A DNA stretch of 64,000 nt from Ficedula albicollis (Eukaryota; Chordata; Aves; Passeriformes; Muscicapidae): NCBI RefSeq assembly GCF_000247815.1, contig NC_021683.1, positions 9,558,286-9,622,285 of the forward strand, given 5' to 3'. The position numbers and the translations under genes are program-made. A model generated the notes under the pieces. It saw only the letters and a program-made list of their open reading frames with translations. It did no database searches and was not told the DNA's origin. Below, piece by piece: positions 27,001-43,161 of the stretch (position 1 is its first letter; each line of letters begins with the position of its first letter).

Positions 27001-30000
27001 GTATAAGAAAAAAACTGTAGCAAAAAGGAGAAAGCCCTACAGCAGAAGCTCTCCTTGGTAGTTCACACCATAACAGACAGTGAAACAAAACCTTCTGAGA
27101 AGAGTTTTCAGATCAAATGTCGTGGCTCTTTTTTTATTTTTTGCAAAGGTCACTTCCACTTTCTGTGCATTCATGATGAAGTGTTTTAGAAAACCCCTAC
27201 ACAAGGCAGAGAATGTCCAGTAACATCTCTTATGTATTCATTATTATTTTAAGGGCAAAGACACTGTATGTGATTGCACTTGAACTGCTCCTCTCCTTAC
27301 CTTGAACATCTTGTGTTCTGCATTCTTTTAACTCATCAGCTCCCATCCAAATGTAATGTTGCCTTTACTGCCACTATTTTTTCGTTATTTATTTTCTTCT
27401 CTCTTTCTCCACTACAATAATCCATATTTAATTTAACTATTGATGTATATTTTGATAGGTTGCTATATAAAGCTCCAGTTTAATAAATCCACATTATAAA
27501 CAATTCTATCAATATCAAACACACTGAAATACTTGTATGTTAGGACCAAACCTATCCAGTGTGTCAATAGTTTATGTTGAGACTGTTGCATGCCATTTTT
27601 TTTCAGGATGAGCTGCATTACCATTATTTTAGTTTTTTAATACAGCACTACACTCCTCACAGCTAAACATGTTCAAGAGCATTGAAGATTGACAATTATA
27701 TAAAATTTCCAAGTACTCTGACAACCAACATTACCAAAATGAAATTTTAAGCACTGGCTTTCGAAAGGAAAAAACAAATAATTTGAAGAATTTGGTGTTT
27801 CATTAAGTACAGCTACTTCCTTGCCATTTCCAACATCAACATAAGTATTCAGTTTGGAGATTTTTCATTTTTGCTAAGATCTGAAAGGAGGGCTGACCCA
27901 AGCAGCTTTTAGCAAAAGCAAGGAAACAAGCAGCACTGAGCCATGTCAGGCATCATCACAGCAAAACTCAGAATCATTTTCCCATGATATCAGAATTACA
28001 AGCATATTATAGAGGTCATAATTTTTTTTTTTCTCATATATACTGTTCTACTCTAGCTTTTTTGCTTGGGTAGTAACTAAGCAAGGTCAATTTTATTCTT
28101 AGATTTTAGGATTGCATGAGGATACTCAACAGACTTCGCAATCATCTTGGGAAGACCTAATTACACAACTCTGCTGCACCGAGCTTAAATATTCAGAGAG
28201 ATTCCTGGAAGAGACCCCCATTGCCAGTGTCATACATGGCAATATTTTTACTATAATCCCTGCTGCCAGCCCTGGATTATGATCAACTGTGCCCAGCTCC
28301 TTATTAGCTCATTCTTTGACTGTGATTTTCCCTTTTGCTCTGCAAATCAAGGCTTATTTGGGAATGCACAATTTCCATTTTAAGTACATCTTTCAGGACT
28401 GAAGCCAGAAAGCTGCTCAGCATATGAAGATTAGCACATGAGCACACCGAGCTGCAAACCCCAGGCTTTGGTCTTTGTTTGACAAACTAATCCACTACGG
28501 GAGAAGTCAAGTGCCAGTCTTCTGGAAACGTTCCTGGGGAAACGGGAGTGGATAAAGGGTAACACATGCTAAAGAGAAGGCATCCCCTTATTAACCAGAT
28601 GTTGTAATCTGCTCTCTGCTTTGCCAATGCAGTTAGAGTTAATATTTATGAGGCACACTTTCAATCAGCTGGTTAACTTCTGCATTCAGACAATCTGATG
28701 GGTTTAATTCAGAGGCATGTCTTCACTTATGCATCACATACCAAGCTCATTTCCTGTGCAGTGCAAGGCAGGTAGATGTCATACCTACAGTTACCACTTA
28801 AATCATGTTCCAGGTGCTCTGCCTGACAATGCATGAATTAAGTATCCCCTGTGAGTGGATTTCCTGTGGTTCACAATCAAAAAGCTTTGCTTTAACCATT
28901 AATTAGGGTTGAAAATTTCAGTTTAATTTCAGGTACACAGGACTCAAATAGCTGCTATGTCCCACTGTTTCCTGGCTCTTCCCATTAACATAGCTGCAAA
29001 AAAAGTGGCGTTGCTATCTACAGAAAGTAAATTTATACATATTGTTTTACAGTTGTGTTACATTTGAGGCCTGCTTAGTTCATTAGCTTATATGAGCAAA
29101 TGAAAGTTTTTTTGAAAAACAGTTTTCCCCCAAGCTGGGTCACAAACATAATAACAGAGTTCTTTTTAATACAGTATCAGCAGGCATTCAAGAATAATGT
29201 CGAGTGGTCATTCTGTGTGGCAACAGGAGCTCCACTCCAGTTCCAGCTGCAGAATTTGGCATTATGCATGCAATTGCCAGAAGACCAGCAGAAATCCAAA
29301 ACTGAGGATGTAAGGCTAGAGATAAAGGCTTTTTTGCTTACAAGAATTTTATGTTGATACATGTTTATGGATATTTTCAAGGGAGAAGTTAATCACTTTT
29401 ATACATTGATCAATACACAACCCCTACAGACTACAACCTGAAAAACGTTCAAGGGAATTTTTAAAAAACATGAAAAGAGTAAGTTTTAGTAACTTATAGC
29501 TCTAGATCCTTCTCCTCAGCTTAATTAATTCATAAAGGTTTACAGGAAAGAACTGAGGCTTTGAAAATCTTTGTTAAGTCAGAATTACAACTCCCATGGC
29601 TTTCACAGGCAAATTTTGTAGACAAACAAGGAGCTAGCCTCAACTGCTCAAGGAATTCTTCTTCATATGGAGTCACAGGCAAGTAGTTTACTACACAAAT
29701 GAGGCAATCCAAGACAGACTGTATCAGACATATATCCAAGACAGGCAATTATGTGCATCACACACAAAATACACGTTTATCATACAAAATTACTGTCCCT
29801 CATCTCCGTGTTGTTCCTGTATCTGTGCTATGTTTTGATGTAACAGCTGTTATGCAGCAGATCCTAATTAGATTTTCTGCTCTCATCCACCTTTCTATAC
29901 TTTAGCCTCATTAACATGATGCTTGCAGATGTCAAGAACAGCTTCACTGAGCCTGGTTCAATACAAAGGTTTAAAAATGTGATGCTTTAGCTGCCACCTC

Positions 30001-31920
30001 AAAAAAACACTCCCAGAAGGAATCACTGGTTGACAGGACTCAGATGCATTAGTATCTCAGTTACTTTTAAATTTTAATTTCTAAGTCCCTAGTATACATA
30101 GCTGCACCCAGCAGATCTAAACCACAAACCATGTATTTTGGTTTGATTAGTTTTTATCCAGTAGCAGACCAGCTTTTAAAATGTCATTGCAACATATATT
30201 AATCGCTTTTATACTTCCACATAACTAACAGTAATAGATTTAGTTACCTTTCTGGCTGAGTTCTTGTTTTAGCTGCTTTTTGAATGTTAATTATTAACAC
30301 TGACAAAGTGCACTTGCAGCTCTGCTGAACATTTCTTGTGTAGCTATGGCCTGGAAGGAAGGAAACCTCATTGGGACATTATGTAAGTGCAGTTACCATG
30401 CTTTGTGACCTCAGCAAAAATCAGTATGCAAAAACATTGCAATTTAAATATTTTTAATTAGCTGCTATTGAGTTAAAGACTGTTATCTTTAATATGACCC
30501 ACAAAAAAATCTAAACAGACTTTAAATTTAGGAGCTGATGAGCTTTCTGCTGCTTTCAGTCTCAGTCTTCAAGACTGGCATTTCTAGTGCACAAAGCAAC
30601 CTCTCAGAGACTTGAAAAAGTGTCAGTAAAATATCCCACAGAATTTCTATTGCATAACCAATCCAGAGTCTTCAAAAAAAGTTCAAGTAAACCAACCTGG
30701 TGAGCTCACCATGTTATAAACAGCTCTGCCTCTGCTTTGCATGTATTTGTGACTGGACGATGGAGAAACAAATAAGGCAGAAGGGAAAAAAGAAAACATA
30801 TTAAGGTGTTCAACTCAGAAAGGTTTTGCTTCAAAAGTAAGTGTGTGAAGGTATTAAAAAAGGGCTTTTCAAAGTAGTCACTAAATCAAAACATTCAAAT
30901 AGGACAATATTATAGAATTGTAACACACAATTCTAATCAAGGTTCTATTGATTTACGAACATCTTAAATATTGACTAAGAATTGTACTCCCTAATCCCTT
31001 GTCATCTCATCAATGTACAAAGCACAGAGTGGGAGAGAGGATGTGGAACAGAGCCCTTTTCTAGAATCTAAGGAAGGAGAAGGAGTACTTATGTACTGAG
31101 GAACAATCTGTTACTTCATAAAATAATGCAGCCTTAGGTAAACACATCAAGTAGGTTAAAAAAAGGAAGTTTGTATTTGATATTTAACAAATACCTAAGG
31201 ATCAGCTGTAAGCAAACATAGAAAAACCACATATAATCAGAGAAATTTTCACCAGTATCATGTGTGAGTTTTGTCAGTGGTCACCTTGTGAAACATTTTG
31301 CTTATATCTCTATTGCCCCCACAAACAGACTGTGCACATGTGAGGTGAGAGTAGAGTTGCACTCCAACAGCTTTACAGAGACAATTAAATTCTAGATAGA
31401 ATTCAAGTCAAAAGTCATTCTTTCTTCACCAAATCTTAGCCATTTTTTTGCTCATTTTTCATTAAACTTACTATAGACACTCCAGGTTTTAAATACCAAA
31501 TTCTCTCATTCCACAAAAATAGGAAACTGTAATGTACATATGGAGAGTGAAGTGAACAACATAAAGACCAGATTAGTGCATAACTTTAAAAATACAAATG
31601 GTAAAATACAATGTATGTGAAAGCTCCAAGTAGTGCTCAGTCACATGCAAAGGTACCTCCTACCTATCACACAGATCTTAATTTCACAGCATCCATCTCT
31701 GTGTTGCTACACCCCAGGGAACAGTGTTGGCATGGTAACTGCAGGCTCTATGTCTTTCTTTTTTTCCCTATTAGCACTCATATGAGTTTTTTGTTAGCTT
31801 CAGGATCAGGTAAATTTAGACTGATAGCACTACTCATTTGAGGAAAAAATAGAAGAGGGGGTTTGTCTGAAAATACAACCAATCCTACATGAGGAAAGAG
31901 CAGAAGCACAGCTTAGATTG

Positions 31921-31947
31921 AAAAAACAAACAAACAAACAAACAAAG
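31921..31947 (+). repeat. (AAAC)n simple repeat
   Basis: An A-run leads into five to six uninterrupted CAAA units. It may be a short microsatellite grown from an A-rich tract. A similar A/C-rich, less regular tract lies at about 48110-48147. Confidence 0.9.
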
Positions 31948-34900
31948 TCTCAAAAACCAAAACAACAAAAACAAACAAGCAAAAAACCAAAGACCTCATA
32001 AAGGCAAGCTTTACGTGTCTATACTCCTAGTCCTCAAATCAGTGTCACAAAAAAATATACATCAACAACTTTTTCAATCTGACTAGAGTCCTGATAAGGA
32101 CAGAACAGGCTAAATTTAAATTCTTATATCTGATACCTTCATTAGCATTTTCAGCAGAAAAGCAGAAGAATTGTTAGAACTGGAAAAAGTCTTTAAATAA
32201 GTCGTCATAATAACAGTCATCATCTTAGTAGATCCAATTTTATATATAGGAAAAATGGCAGTTTAAATTCTAAAACAAAGCAAAGACCGCCTCATGCTTC
32301 CATTATTTTTATCTCAGAAGAATAACTGGCAGACTAATGAAACACTAGATATTAGAAGACTATTAGAAAAAAAGTCAAAATCACAATGCATGCAGATTAA
32401 CCTTGCCTGTGAGTGTCTCCAGGATTGCCTCATGACCAAGGGAAGGATTTCCTGTTAGTTTAGCCCTTTTGTACATTCCATTTGCACAATACAGACTGAC
32501 ATGATCCAGTCAAAGGCCCGTGCTGCATAACAACCTCTTGCTAATTCATTAGACACTGTGGACATTCTATGGGGATGCCCAGGGGCTATGATATATCCCA
32601 TGACAAATACAGAGTGAATTAAGTAGTCTTGTCAATCTAAAGATTTATGTAACTTTCTCTTTTATAGATGCAGGAGTTTACTCAGTGCTTAGGAAATGTT
32701 TATTTTTGAAGAAAACGACACTCCAGGCATTACAGGCACCTGTAGTACACCATGTCTCTCTACACATGTAGGAGTAGTGTGATCTCTTCTTGCAGAAACA
32801 AACAAAGAACATGATTCTGATGCCTTCTGGAAGCTTCTGTGATTGTGAATTAGATGTGCTGTCACACTGGTATCTCAGCTATGTTTTGTTCTTTCAAAGT
32901 GTATCTCATTTGCCAGACATGATGTAAGAAATAGAGCAATAACAGATTATCTTTCTGTTTTAAAAGTCAAATCTATTCCAAAAGCACTCTATCAATTTCT
33001 TTCAAACTGCAGTCTAGGCAACTATTAATCAACTCCCAACTTCATTCTTTTCCAGTTCCTTAGAGTTTTAGAAAAAAAAATTAAAAACCAATATAATTAA
33101 CAGAAGTGTCTTGGCTGCTTGTAAGATTCCTCCCACGTCTCAGTTCTTCCACTTCACCTGCCCTAACATTAGGTCTCTGGAGCCCTTTCTTGCTTCCCAC
33201 CAACAAAGCTGACCTTTCACAAAAGAATTCAGAATGCTTTGCCCATCATCAGTGTGACTAGTGGATGTGGAAATCCTTCTGTATTCCTGTTCACATAACC
33301 TAACAATTGCTACCTGACAAAGAGAAGCCAGAAAGCCTTGTCACTCAGAGAGTTGTGTGCCTGATGTTTGCAGAAATGGCATTTCTAATGACTGCAGGTG
33401 TGAGAGGGGGTGATCTGGGCTTTTCATGTTATGCTGTTACTTTAGCATTCAATTTTGTAGAATTCAAAGTGGAACCAATTGCACGTCAATTCTACAGCTG
33501 AGCATTACACAGCCTGTCTATTAGAAAGGTAAATGCTTTAAATCAGGCAATTCTTTCCCTCTCAAAGAAAATCCCTTCATTAAAACAAGAAGCTAGAAGA
33601 GAGAGGAATTATCTATGTTTCAAAGAAATGTTTACAAGATTACAAACTGAAGCAGCTTTGTGCATTTACAATTTTACTATCAGGGAAAAAAAATGCAAAC
33701 CTGCTCTGATTAGTACCCACAACCCCTACTTTTCTGGAGAGTCCAGTTCTGACTACTAATGGTTATTGGCAGCATACTGATTAAGTAGGTATGGCCAGAA
33801 ACCAATCAGGAACTCAAATAAGCATTTAAGAGTTTTCCTCTTGATTGGACTCCGGGGTATCTCACCTCCACTTGAGATCAGTTCAGCTTCATAAGCCTCA
33901 CTCAGCAGGGTTCTGCTGTTTCTTGTAGTGTGAGAATCCAGGCTTGGCAGCGTGGGTTAACCAGTATTTCCGGCTGACTGACAGAGAGTTCTGTACAGCA
34001 GCTGTACAGCAGCTTTGGAATGAACTTCCTGTCTAAACTTAACATTTCTTCTATGGACAGTGAGAGTTTAAAAAATTAGATTTTTTTTTCCCATAAATTT
34101 TAAGTGTTCCACTCATTTCCATATTGCTCCCACTGGACATAAACTTTAAATTTTATTTAATAAATTTTGCTTAAATTAAATTCATAGGATCACATACTTC
34201 CTTTTGTAACTTAGCATTTTTAAGGATTCTCACATCCCTCTGCGTGAAAGAGAGAGGACACTTTTAGTGCCCAAAATGGAAGTGCAAAATTAATTTCAGA
34301 ATACCTAATAGTGAAAGAGCTGCTCATTTGCAATAACTTTACCTCATTTTTAAGACAAAATGACCATGAACAATTTTAAAACTTAATGCTAAAACAACTA
34401 ATATTTAAACAGCACAAAAATTACATAAAACCAGATATACTGAATATACTGAATAGAAGACCCAGTTATGTCTGGAAGTTCTTATTCAAATTCTGTTAGA
34501 CCAGATTGTCAACCTGAGATGTAACTGCAAATGAGTGCACATAATTATATAATACTACAAGCTATTTCTTCTGGATCTTGTACGTAAGGATTTCTTTTCA
34601 AATACATTCTAGTCATCACTGTCTAAATTATTTTGACCAAAGTCATTCAATAGAACCCTTTACAACATATTATTTCATAGCATGGTCTAATCATATGCTA
34701 TATCAAAATAAGATTTGGTAAAGGCAGTACAGGAAATAAAGGAAATAAGATTACACTAATTCAGACACTGAATAAAGAATGGAATGACTGTCTTAATTCA
34801 GGCAATTTGAATTATTAATGAACTGTTTGCATCTGTAAAGATTCTGTAGAGACTTATTCTATTTCCTCAACCATCTGGATCAGGAAATTGGAATCTCAGC

Positions 34901-37900
34901 TTCTGAAAGGTCAGGTGCAAGATGCTGGAAAGGGCCGCTCTGAATTTACTTCACTGACTCAAATAGAATTCCCAGGAAGTCCATCCCTGTAAATGGACAA
35001 CAAGGTGCCACAGTAAACAGAGTGGGATACTGAGATAGCAAGGTAAACACATGGTTCCTAAATTATTCTCAAACACTGTTAGAAGGTGTTTCTACTGTTG
35101 AAATATCACAGCAGGAGAGCAACAAGTGCAATGGCAGTTTTGTATCTGAGTTTCTGTGTCTGTCATCATTCATTACTTAAAAGTCACAGCAAGAAGAGGA
35201 GCCCTATTTTCTCCTGCACCTGGTGTGTTCCTTTTTCTGCTCCAAAAAAGAATATTTGTTGTGAGAGTCGATAGCCCATACCAGTTTAATCAGCCCATCA
35301 GCCACTTGGAGAACAGAGAGAGAGATGTTCACTCAGGAACAAATGCTGACTTTATTTATTCACTCTTCACACTGGAGAATTCTAACACTTCACAGAATCA
35401 TAGATGTGAAATCACTCAGAGTATGTATAGTGATTTACATATTAGTAAACTTCTAAGCTTGCATAAATAATCTAATTGGTTCTCTGTACCCAGCAAATTC
35501 TGCTTAAAGAACAGCAGTATTTATCAATGTCTAAAACTGACCAAGACTTCCCATGAGAAATTTGTTAATACGGTCAACATGACTAAAAGAAATCACCAGT
35601 CCTCTGCATTAGATATTTTATTGCTTTAATCTTGCCTAATTACATCTTTTATTAAGTCTGGTTTTTTGGTTTTTTTTGGTTTTTTTACATCTCTGCATGC
35701 CATTCTTTTGGAAATTCGACAGTCCTTTTACAGTCATTTAGACCTCAGAAATGCCCTTCTCCCTTCTATTATTGCTCTTCCCTTTTAAATATCCAAACCT
35801 TACTGTATTCTAGAATTGCAATGAGAGCATTCCCTCCTAGCAAACCAACAAAAATTACATCGGTTTAAGTAAAGAATAAAAGGTGGTCTTTAGGGGTTGA
35901 TGTTCAGGTTTGGGCACCTGAGCAACAGTACCTTCATAACAGTGTTATCAGATGCTAGTAGAAAAAACACAGGTAACTGCCGTGCACACTGTACAGTGAG
36001 CTGTAAACAAGAACAAGCAACAATGTTTGAAAAAAAATCTAGTACCAAGCCTCAGAATTTTCCATACAAAAGTTAATAAATATCCCCTGCATGTCTCACC
36101 TGCTGGACAAACATCATATGCCTTGTAAGCATACAACCTTCAGAAGGAATGCATATAAACAGAAAATGATTTAGGCATACCAGTTGGTAAATATATATCA
36201 CACAAGACAGTTCTACTACTATCTGCACTAAAAAAGTAGCAATAATCACTTTTTATCATGCTTTACAGTCAAGTGGCAAATGGTACATGAATAATTTCCC
36301 CACCCATATTGTAAAACACAATTACAGCTACAAGATCATGCACATTCAAGCACTGCAGCTTCTAAAACTACACAAACAGAAAGCTTTCAAATAAGACAAT
36401 CAGAAGACAAAGGGGCAGATGGTATTAGCAATCTAGCATCACTGGGGCTTACAGTAACCACTTCCTCAAGAGAGATCCCTCACATCTCATCCAAGCTCAC
36501 TGCATCTTTTAAGCATCTATTAAATGACAAAGCAATTGTCATTATGTTCTTGGCAAATCTTGCCCGACAAATCAAGTACAGTATTCCCTGTAGTAATCAA
36601 AAGTTATGTTCCCAGGCCTGGATTCGCCAGTACATTTGTCACAGATAATAGACACCTCAGATTTTCCTGAGAAATGCAAGTCACCAAAGCCAAATAAATT
36701 GCATTACATTTGTTTTGTACTTCCAACTGCATAACTCAGCCCTGTCATTAATTTCTGCCACAACTGAGATGTTCTACGCTTCAGCATTTTCCAGTCACAA
36801 TAGACTTAAAACTAGCACACAAAATAACAATCATAAAAAACCTCAACCAAAAAATACATGAATGATAGCTTGCCTTGCTATCAATGACATGAGACATATT
36901 TACTATTCTCTTATAAATTTCAGCAATGCTTGTTGAAAAGAAAACGTCAAGGGAAACACAACAGATTTCTGCTGAAGAAGAATTGTGCAACAGTGGCATT
37001 TTCAGGGTTGTACACATTTACCTTTGCTAAGCAAAGCATGAGAAAGGTATGTGCCAAAGCATGGTCATTAGAGCTGGTTTTGGTAATCAGGTAATGAAAT
37101 GTTTTACTTTATATCAGTGCCTCATTCTGGACATTTAGCTGTATCTACCATCAGGTGCCACAAATTCCATTTGGAATTACTGAGTGCCTCATGCACTGTC
37201 TGCAGTAATCAGGGCTTTAAAATCAACATTTCTGAGCAAAATATGCTTCAATCACATAAAAACTTCTTGCAAAAAAGTGGCAAAAGCAAAATGACATGTA
37301 CAACCGAGTTCTAAGTTTAACAGTTACTACAAACACCTGTCAGAAACCCTTTACACAGCTCCAGACAATCCTGAAGAGAAGACTGGATAGTCATACAGTC
37401 ACCATTTCAGTTGAGTAAATGAACATATGGCACAAAAGTGACGAGACAAAACAATGACTGCTTTTCATTGTGCTTCTGAACTACTTTGTTCTGAATCAGC
37501 CAGACAGAAAGACATATTCTCCTTATCAATTGTCAGAGGCACTGACTGATTCAACATTTTGTATAACACAGAAAAAAGTTAATGGCAGATGTGCAGATGT
37601 GTCTTAAATCTATAGGTGTCTGAACACATTGACTTCCCAAAGGCTTAAAATCTTCATTTTTTACAAACTCACAAATACACAAAGGCTATTCAATATGCAT
37701 ATTCCTAAACAACATTTAAAGAAGTTGTTTCAGGACTTTTTTTTAATAAAAAACCCCAAGCTATTTCTCTTTTCTGTATTCAGCAGCCAACTCTGGACAT
37801 TTCCAGCACTGTGCTCAGCACCCTCCTTTCTCAGCAGCAGACTTCAGCACATCCCCTCATCCTAGTGACAGATAATTACTGCAGTTTGCAGAGATCCTGA

Positions 37901-40900
37901 CTGCAGCCACATCCTGCTGCCCTCATGGAGACAGCCCCTGTAACTCCACTGATGTTACTCCACTGATGCTGCCACATCAGAGCACTGCACCTTCCTAGAC
38001 CTGCCAGGAACACATTCTTGACTTCCCTGGACTGAAGATCTGGCTCCTAAAAAGGTTTGCTCTGTCATCCTGTTAACATCAACAGGAATCACACAGGAGA
38101 ATATTCACACCAGGCTCTATCACATACACTTCTGATTTTAGCAATACCAGCACACCAAAGGTGAGAATAGCTCTATACTCAGCTATCAATGGAAGAAAGA
38201 TTAAATACAAATTATTATGAGCACATAATAGTAACATAACAATTCATATAAGACTTTAAGGAAGGAAAAGCTTCTGCAATGCTACTAACACAAGTTATAT
38301 CTTACAAATAACCATCTCTGCTTCCACAAGTCAATTTACACGCACCAATCTTTCTGGAGTCAAAAACTATAAACAGCTTTCTTGAAAAGAAAAAACGTCC
38401 TCCCAGTAACCAACTTTAATCAAGATTATACAGCTACTTGGTGTAAATATTCCAGAACACATTCCATTACCAAATTCTTGTGATGATTTGTAAAATAAAA
38501 CCAAGTGACTTTCCCAACCTCAGTAGTTTTCCCTCACAAAACCGTGAGTATGCTATGGGTTCCTAAAAATAATTTCTGCCTGAAGAGTACAGCATGATAA
38601 ACTAATGCGCCACAAAATATTTCTAATGCAAAACTTTCACATTTAATATTAGACGAAAAGAACATTTATAATTTTCCAATAAAAAATATTGCTTTCTAAT
38701 TTTAAAGACCTATTTGGAAATCATTATGCAGCAACCTTTTCTCCTCAGTGGGATTCAGCAACAGATTAGCAGCAGTTAAAAACCTGAGATTTGTACCCTG
38801 TGGTTAAGCAAAGGAAAAAGCCATGCTGGTTGCCAATATTTTGGTCTAATCTGACTTTAAAGAAAATAGGAAACTTGGGACTACCAGCAGTGATTTAAGT
38901 ACTCTTCTACATGGGAGAAGTTCAACCTTTGCAATAATAGGACAAACTCTTGATGACAGGTTCTAGAACCATTCTAAGCCTTTCTGCAGGGGAGCAGTTG
39001 GACATACAAGAGTCCTGCTGCTCATCACTGCAGTCAGTTGGGAACTTGGTACATGCACAAGTGAATTCCATTTCCTGCTGGCTTCTCTAGCAATTACATT
39101 TGGCTTTATGCAAGCAACACCTGCAAATACAATTTTAACATTTCACTGTGGGTATGGCTGAGCTGATTATTGACAACCCAGGCTCACAATGCCTGCGAAC
39201 TTTTGAGAGATTAAAAGATCCCCTATACACGAGCATCATGGTTCCAAACACAAAAAATACTTTAAGATTGTGAGCCTATAGTGAAGATCTTTGGAAAACT
39301 TCAACAACAAAATTATGAGCGAAATAAACGGGAAGAAAAGAAATTGCCCCTTGCCATCTCCCTGAACCTTTTTGCCAGCCCAAATGGACAAGGCAAACTT
39401 TTATGGAGCTGTCACTGCATCTCACAGTTTTGTACAATTATGGCCAAAATTATTAGTGTCTATGAGATCTAACTACTAATAGATTGTCCACAAGAAAAAT
39501 TTAGACATAGTTTACTGTTGCAGCAGAGGTTGATCTCACCTTTGTCATGGCTACACAGTCTTCTGAAAATACATTTGGGTTTAGGTTTTAGAAGAAGTCC
39601 AAAATATGCAAAATTCTTTTCTGTGAGCTCCTGTGAAAATCTCTCCATGGAATTATTTTCTCAGGACAACCAACAGTCTAAAATACTGAAATATTTCCCC
39701 AGAAGTAGAAAATTTTCAACTCTCTGTCCCTTCTATCTTAATTTGATTTCAAAGTCAGTAATTTTGAATAATTATTTTTATTTTAGCACTTTTCTTCAGA
39801 AAATAACTGAGAAAAAGAGAATTTTTAATGAAAGCCCTAAATATCTAATTTTGAAAATATAACAGTAAAATGTTTCAATAATTTTGGTTCAAAATTGGTT
39901 CTTCTTTAGGCAGGAGATAAACAGAAAAAATTCCTATTCAGCAAATGATTTTGCTTTTAGTTAATCTGTATTTTCTACATAACCCATGTATGCAAAAAAT
40001 CAAGAAGGTCTATGTCCTTTTCTACAATATTCTTCAGCAGGAACTGGATTTAGGTGGGAAATGGTCACTGCTGTTTTTCTCAGCTGTGCAGAGGCTGGGA
40101 AGACTCAGCTATAAAGCACCTGCTCACCATCAGCTGGTGAACAATCAAACATTTGCAATTTATACTTCCCATGTGCAACCAGGCACACAATTCCATTCTC
40201 ACACTACATGGAATTAGTGACATTGCTACAAACATAATCATACCGTTAGTTGTACTTTAAATTGACTAAGCAATGACAAATTTCTGGTCCCAAACTAGGA
40301 AATTTGGGTAGAATTTGGGTGTTTGCAGCTCCTCCTTCAACTATTAGCTAGGGCTGAAAGTGCTAATCCATTTTTTCACATTTATGAATAAAACAAATAT
40401 ACAGTTTCCTCAGGAAAGAATGCCCAGTTAACTCAGCCTGTTTCTTGGGCCTGGTTCTTCATGCACTGTTGCACAAGATCTTGAAAAGGAGTGAAAAAAC
40501 CCTTGTTTGACAGGATGTAAGATTGATGCTTGATGTTTCAAGCTTTTTTTCAGTCCTCTCTTTGTTCCTGCATAAGTAAGACTATTGTTTCTTAACCTGA
40601 AATTAGATTTATACAACTCAAAGTTACTGAGGCACAACTCAACATAATTTTGATCAAATAGAAGTTATTACAAGAATTACAACAATCTAGTACTTCAAAC
40701 ATTTTTAGAACAGTCTGTGTGTAAAATATCTAAGTATATGATTTTTTCTTCACAAAAATCAAAAGAAATTATATTTCTTACTATCTAATTTCAGAAGTAA
40801 AATTCTGATGTCTATAGTAACAAATAGTAATTATGATCATAATCAGTAGCACATACAAGATTTTCCTGGTAGAGAAAAAATTCAAAGGCTAAAGTTGCAG

Positions 40901-43067
40901 CAGAGGCAGAGTGAAGACATCTTCAAATTTCTTGCTGCAGTTCTAAAGATCAAAATTTAAACAACCCAGAATGAGAATGAGCAAACTTTTTATTCAAATA
41001 TTTCTAGCTGTTCAAATTTAGTCTCCTGTTAAAGCTCTATTAAGAACCTTTCAGAAGCAAACAATGGGCTTTTCAAAAATGAGACAGCAAATCTCTAATA
41101 AAAAGAGCCACCTCTGAGTCAAACAAATGAAGATTATTAAACCTTTTTTTAATAAATGAAGGCATGAAAGAATTTTTTCCCTGTAAAAATGTAAGCATTC
41201 ACACATAGCTATCAGTCAATAAATATCAACAGATTTAATGAAAAGCACTTATTAGTTTTCTATTTTAAATTGGTTCATATGTGTCTGAACTAATCCAATT
41301 GTATATTTCATAGTTAAAATAACAAAATACCATTGCATATAATTTTTTAAGGCGACTGCCAATTTTGAGAAATGATTATATTTCACATAGATAGAGGACT
41401 TATTTTATAAGTTGCATAATGAAACAGCTTCTTTATATAGGGAAGGTCCTTCCTGCTTGTATTAAGTCTGAACAAAACTTCCAGCTAATACAGCACAATA
41501 AGAGAATACACCAACCTTGGCTCTACAGCCAAGGAACTGCTCCAGTGCAGCTACTGCTTCATCCTGCTGCTGGAAAAGTACCAAGCTTCTCAGCAGAAGA
41601 GGAAACAAACAGCAAAGATTTAGAGCATCAGCTGCCTAACAGGGACTTCAATTTCGGATTAATTTTTAGATGAAATATCTCTACACGTGCTGTCACTACA
41701 AGCTAAGAAGTGATTAACAAAATGTATTAGCTGATCTGTTTTAAACTGAAGGAACAGAGAACAACTCCCATCACTGTTGAGGGTCACAAGGACAGCAGCT
41801 GCTGCTTCTGTTGTATCTCTGTTCTCAGACTGCTCCTTAGAAGGAACCATGGAAGCAAATGATGCAGTTTCTGTTCAGACTTACTCCCACACTGGCTTCT
41901 AACCAATTACCAACCAAATGCAAGTTAGATACCTGGGGCCTCTGAACAGTTTTCCATGGCTGTGACCCATTTTTCCCATTTGCCAGCTGCAGTCTAAGGG
42001 AACAGAATGTCATCCATTAAAGGGTCACAAAAGTTGATTAAAAAAATCAACACTTGGTTTGCAACACGTTGATAAACATGGGAAAAGATAGGGAGGAATG
42101 AAGATAGAACAAATATCCAAGTATTGGTCCTATTTTTGTAAGTAAAGGTCTTTGTGATTATATTTCAAAATAGCGCATACAGATTTTTCTTTCAACATGA
42201 CTCACAACTATTTTTTATTTACATTTCTTTAGTCAATAGGTCACTTTATATCAAGAAGGTGGAGACACTCTGTAATAAAAAATTAAGTCAGCAAGTATAC
42301 AGCATACACAGACATGCCTGTAGAGCACATGCTATATGATCTTACAAACTAAGCAAGAAACTGAAATTTCAGCCTGAGTAACCAAACTTCTGACACTTCC
42401 CAGGTTCTGCAGCAGGATGTGTGCCAGACAATAATATTAAGTTTTGTATACTCTAGGAGAAATTGTTCCACCCCAAGAGGGATCTTCAAGTAAAACAGTA
42501 CATTTTACACATGAAGCTGTGTAATGAAAGATGTGCTACATTCTCCATGAACAAAACCTTAGATATCTTCTTTACTTGCAAATTCAAATGTATTTTTTTA
42601 TATGCAATTAATTTTTAACTGCAGATATTTTTTCTTACTCTTAGAAACATTAATACTAAAATCACTTTCTTTAGCATACAAAAATGTCCTCAATTCCCTA
42701 CTCTGTTTCTTTGAATTCTAATATATATAAAAAATTAATGAAAAAAAAACCCAAACATGTCTAGAATGCAAATTTTGAAATAAATTAATTTTTTTAAGTA
42801 TTTGAAATAAAGCATTTTCAGATGCAGCTCACAGAAGGGTTGAGGTCATGGTGCAAGCACGGGGCAGAAGAAGCACAACCTCTGTAATGGAAGCATTCCT
42901 GTCCCTATGGTTCCATTTTGTCACTGTAATTTTGTGGATCCTTTATGAGGCCATGCCCCTCCCACAGCCAAGCAATGGAACTGTATTAATCATAGGAAAC
43001 TAGTTCCTCTATATCCTCAAGTTAATTCCCTTTGGTTCAGCAAGACCAAGTTTTGCATCAGCTTGCA

Positions 43068-43068
<1 letters not shown>

Positions 43069-43161
<93 letters not shown>

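Larger units (their letters stand above)
6371..43068 (-). other. Probable SMPD3 5' intron, distal part: no gene recognised
   Basis: About 37 kb of AT-rich DNA. No open frame here resembles a known protein, and the longer ones (for example at 13.3-13.9, 19.5-19.95 and 24.6-25.1 kb) lie in slightly GC-richer patches and look accidental. I see no rRNA or tRNA gene. Small tandem duplications and one CR1-like relic are listed separately. A non-coding SMPD3 exon could be hidden here and would be invisible without transcript data. Assignment to the intron assumes that the promoter is the CpG island near 61 kb. Confidence 0.6.
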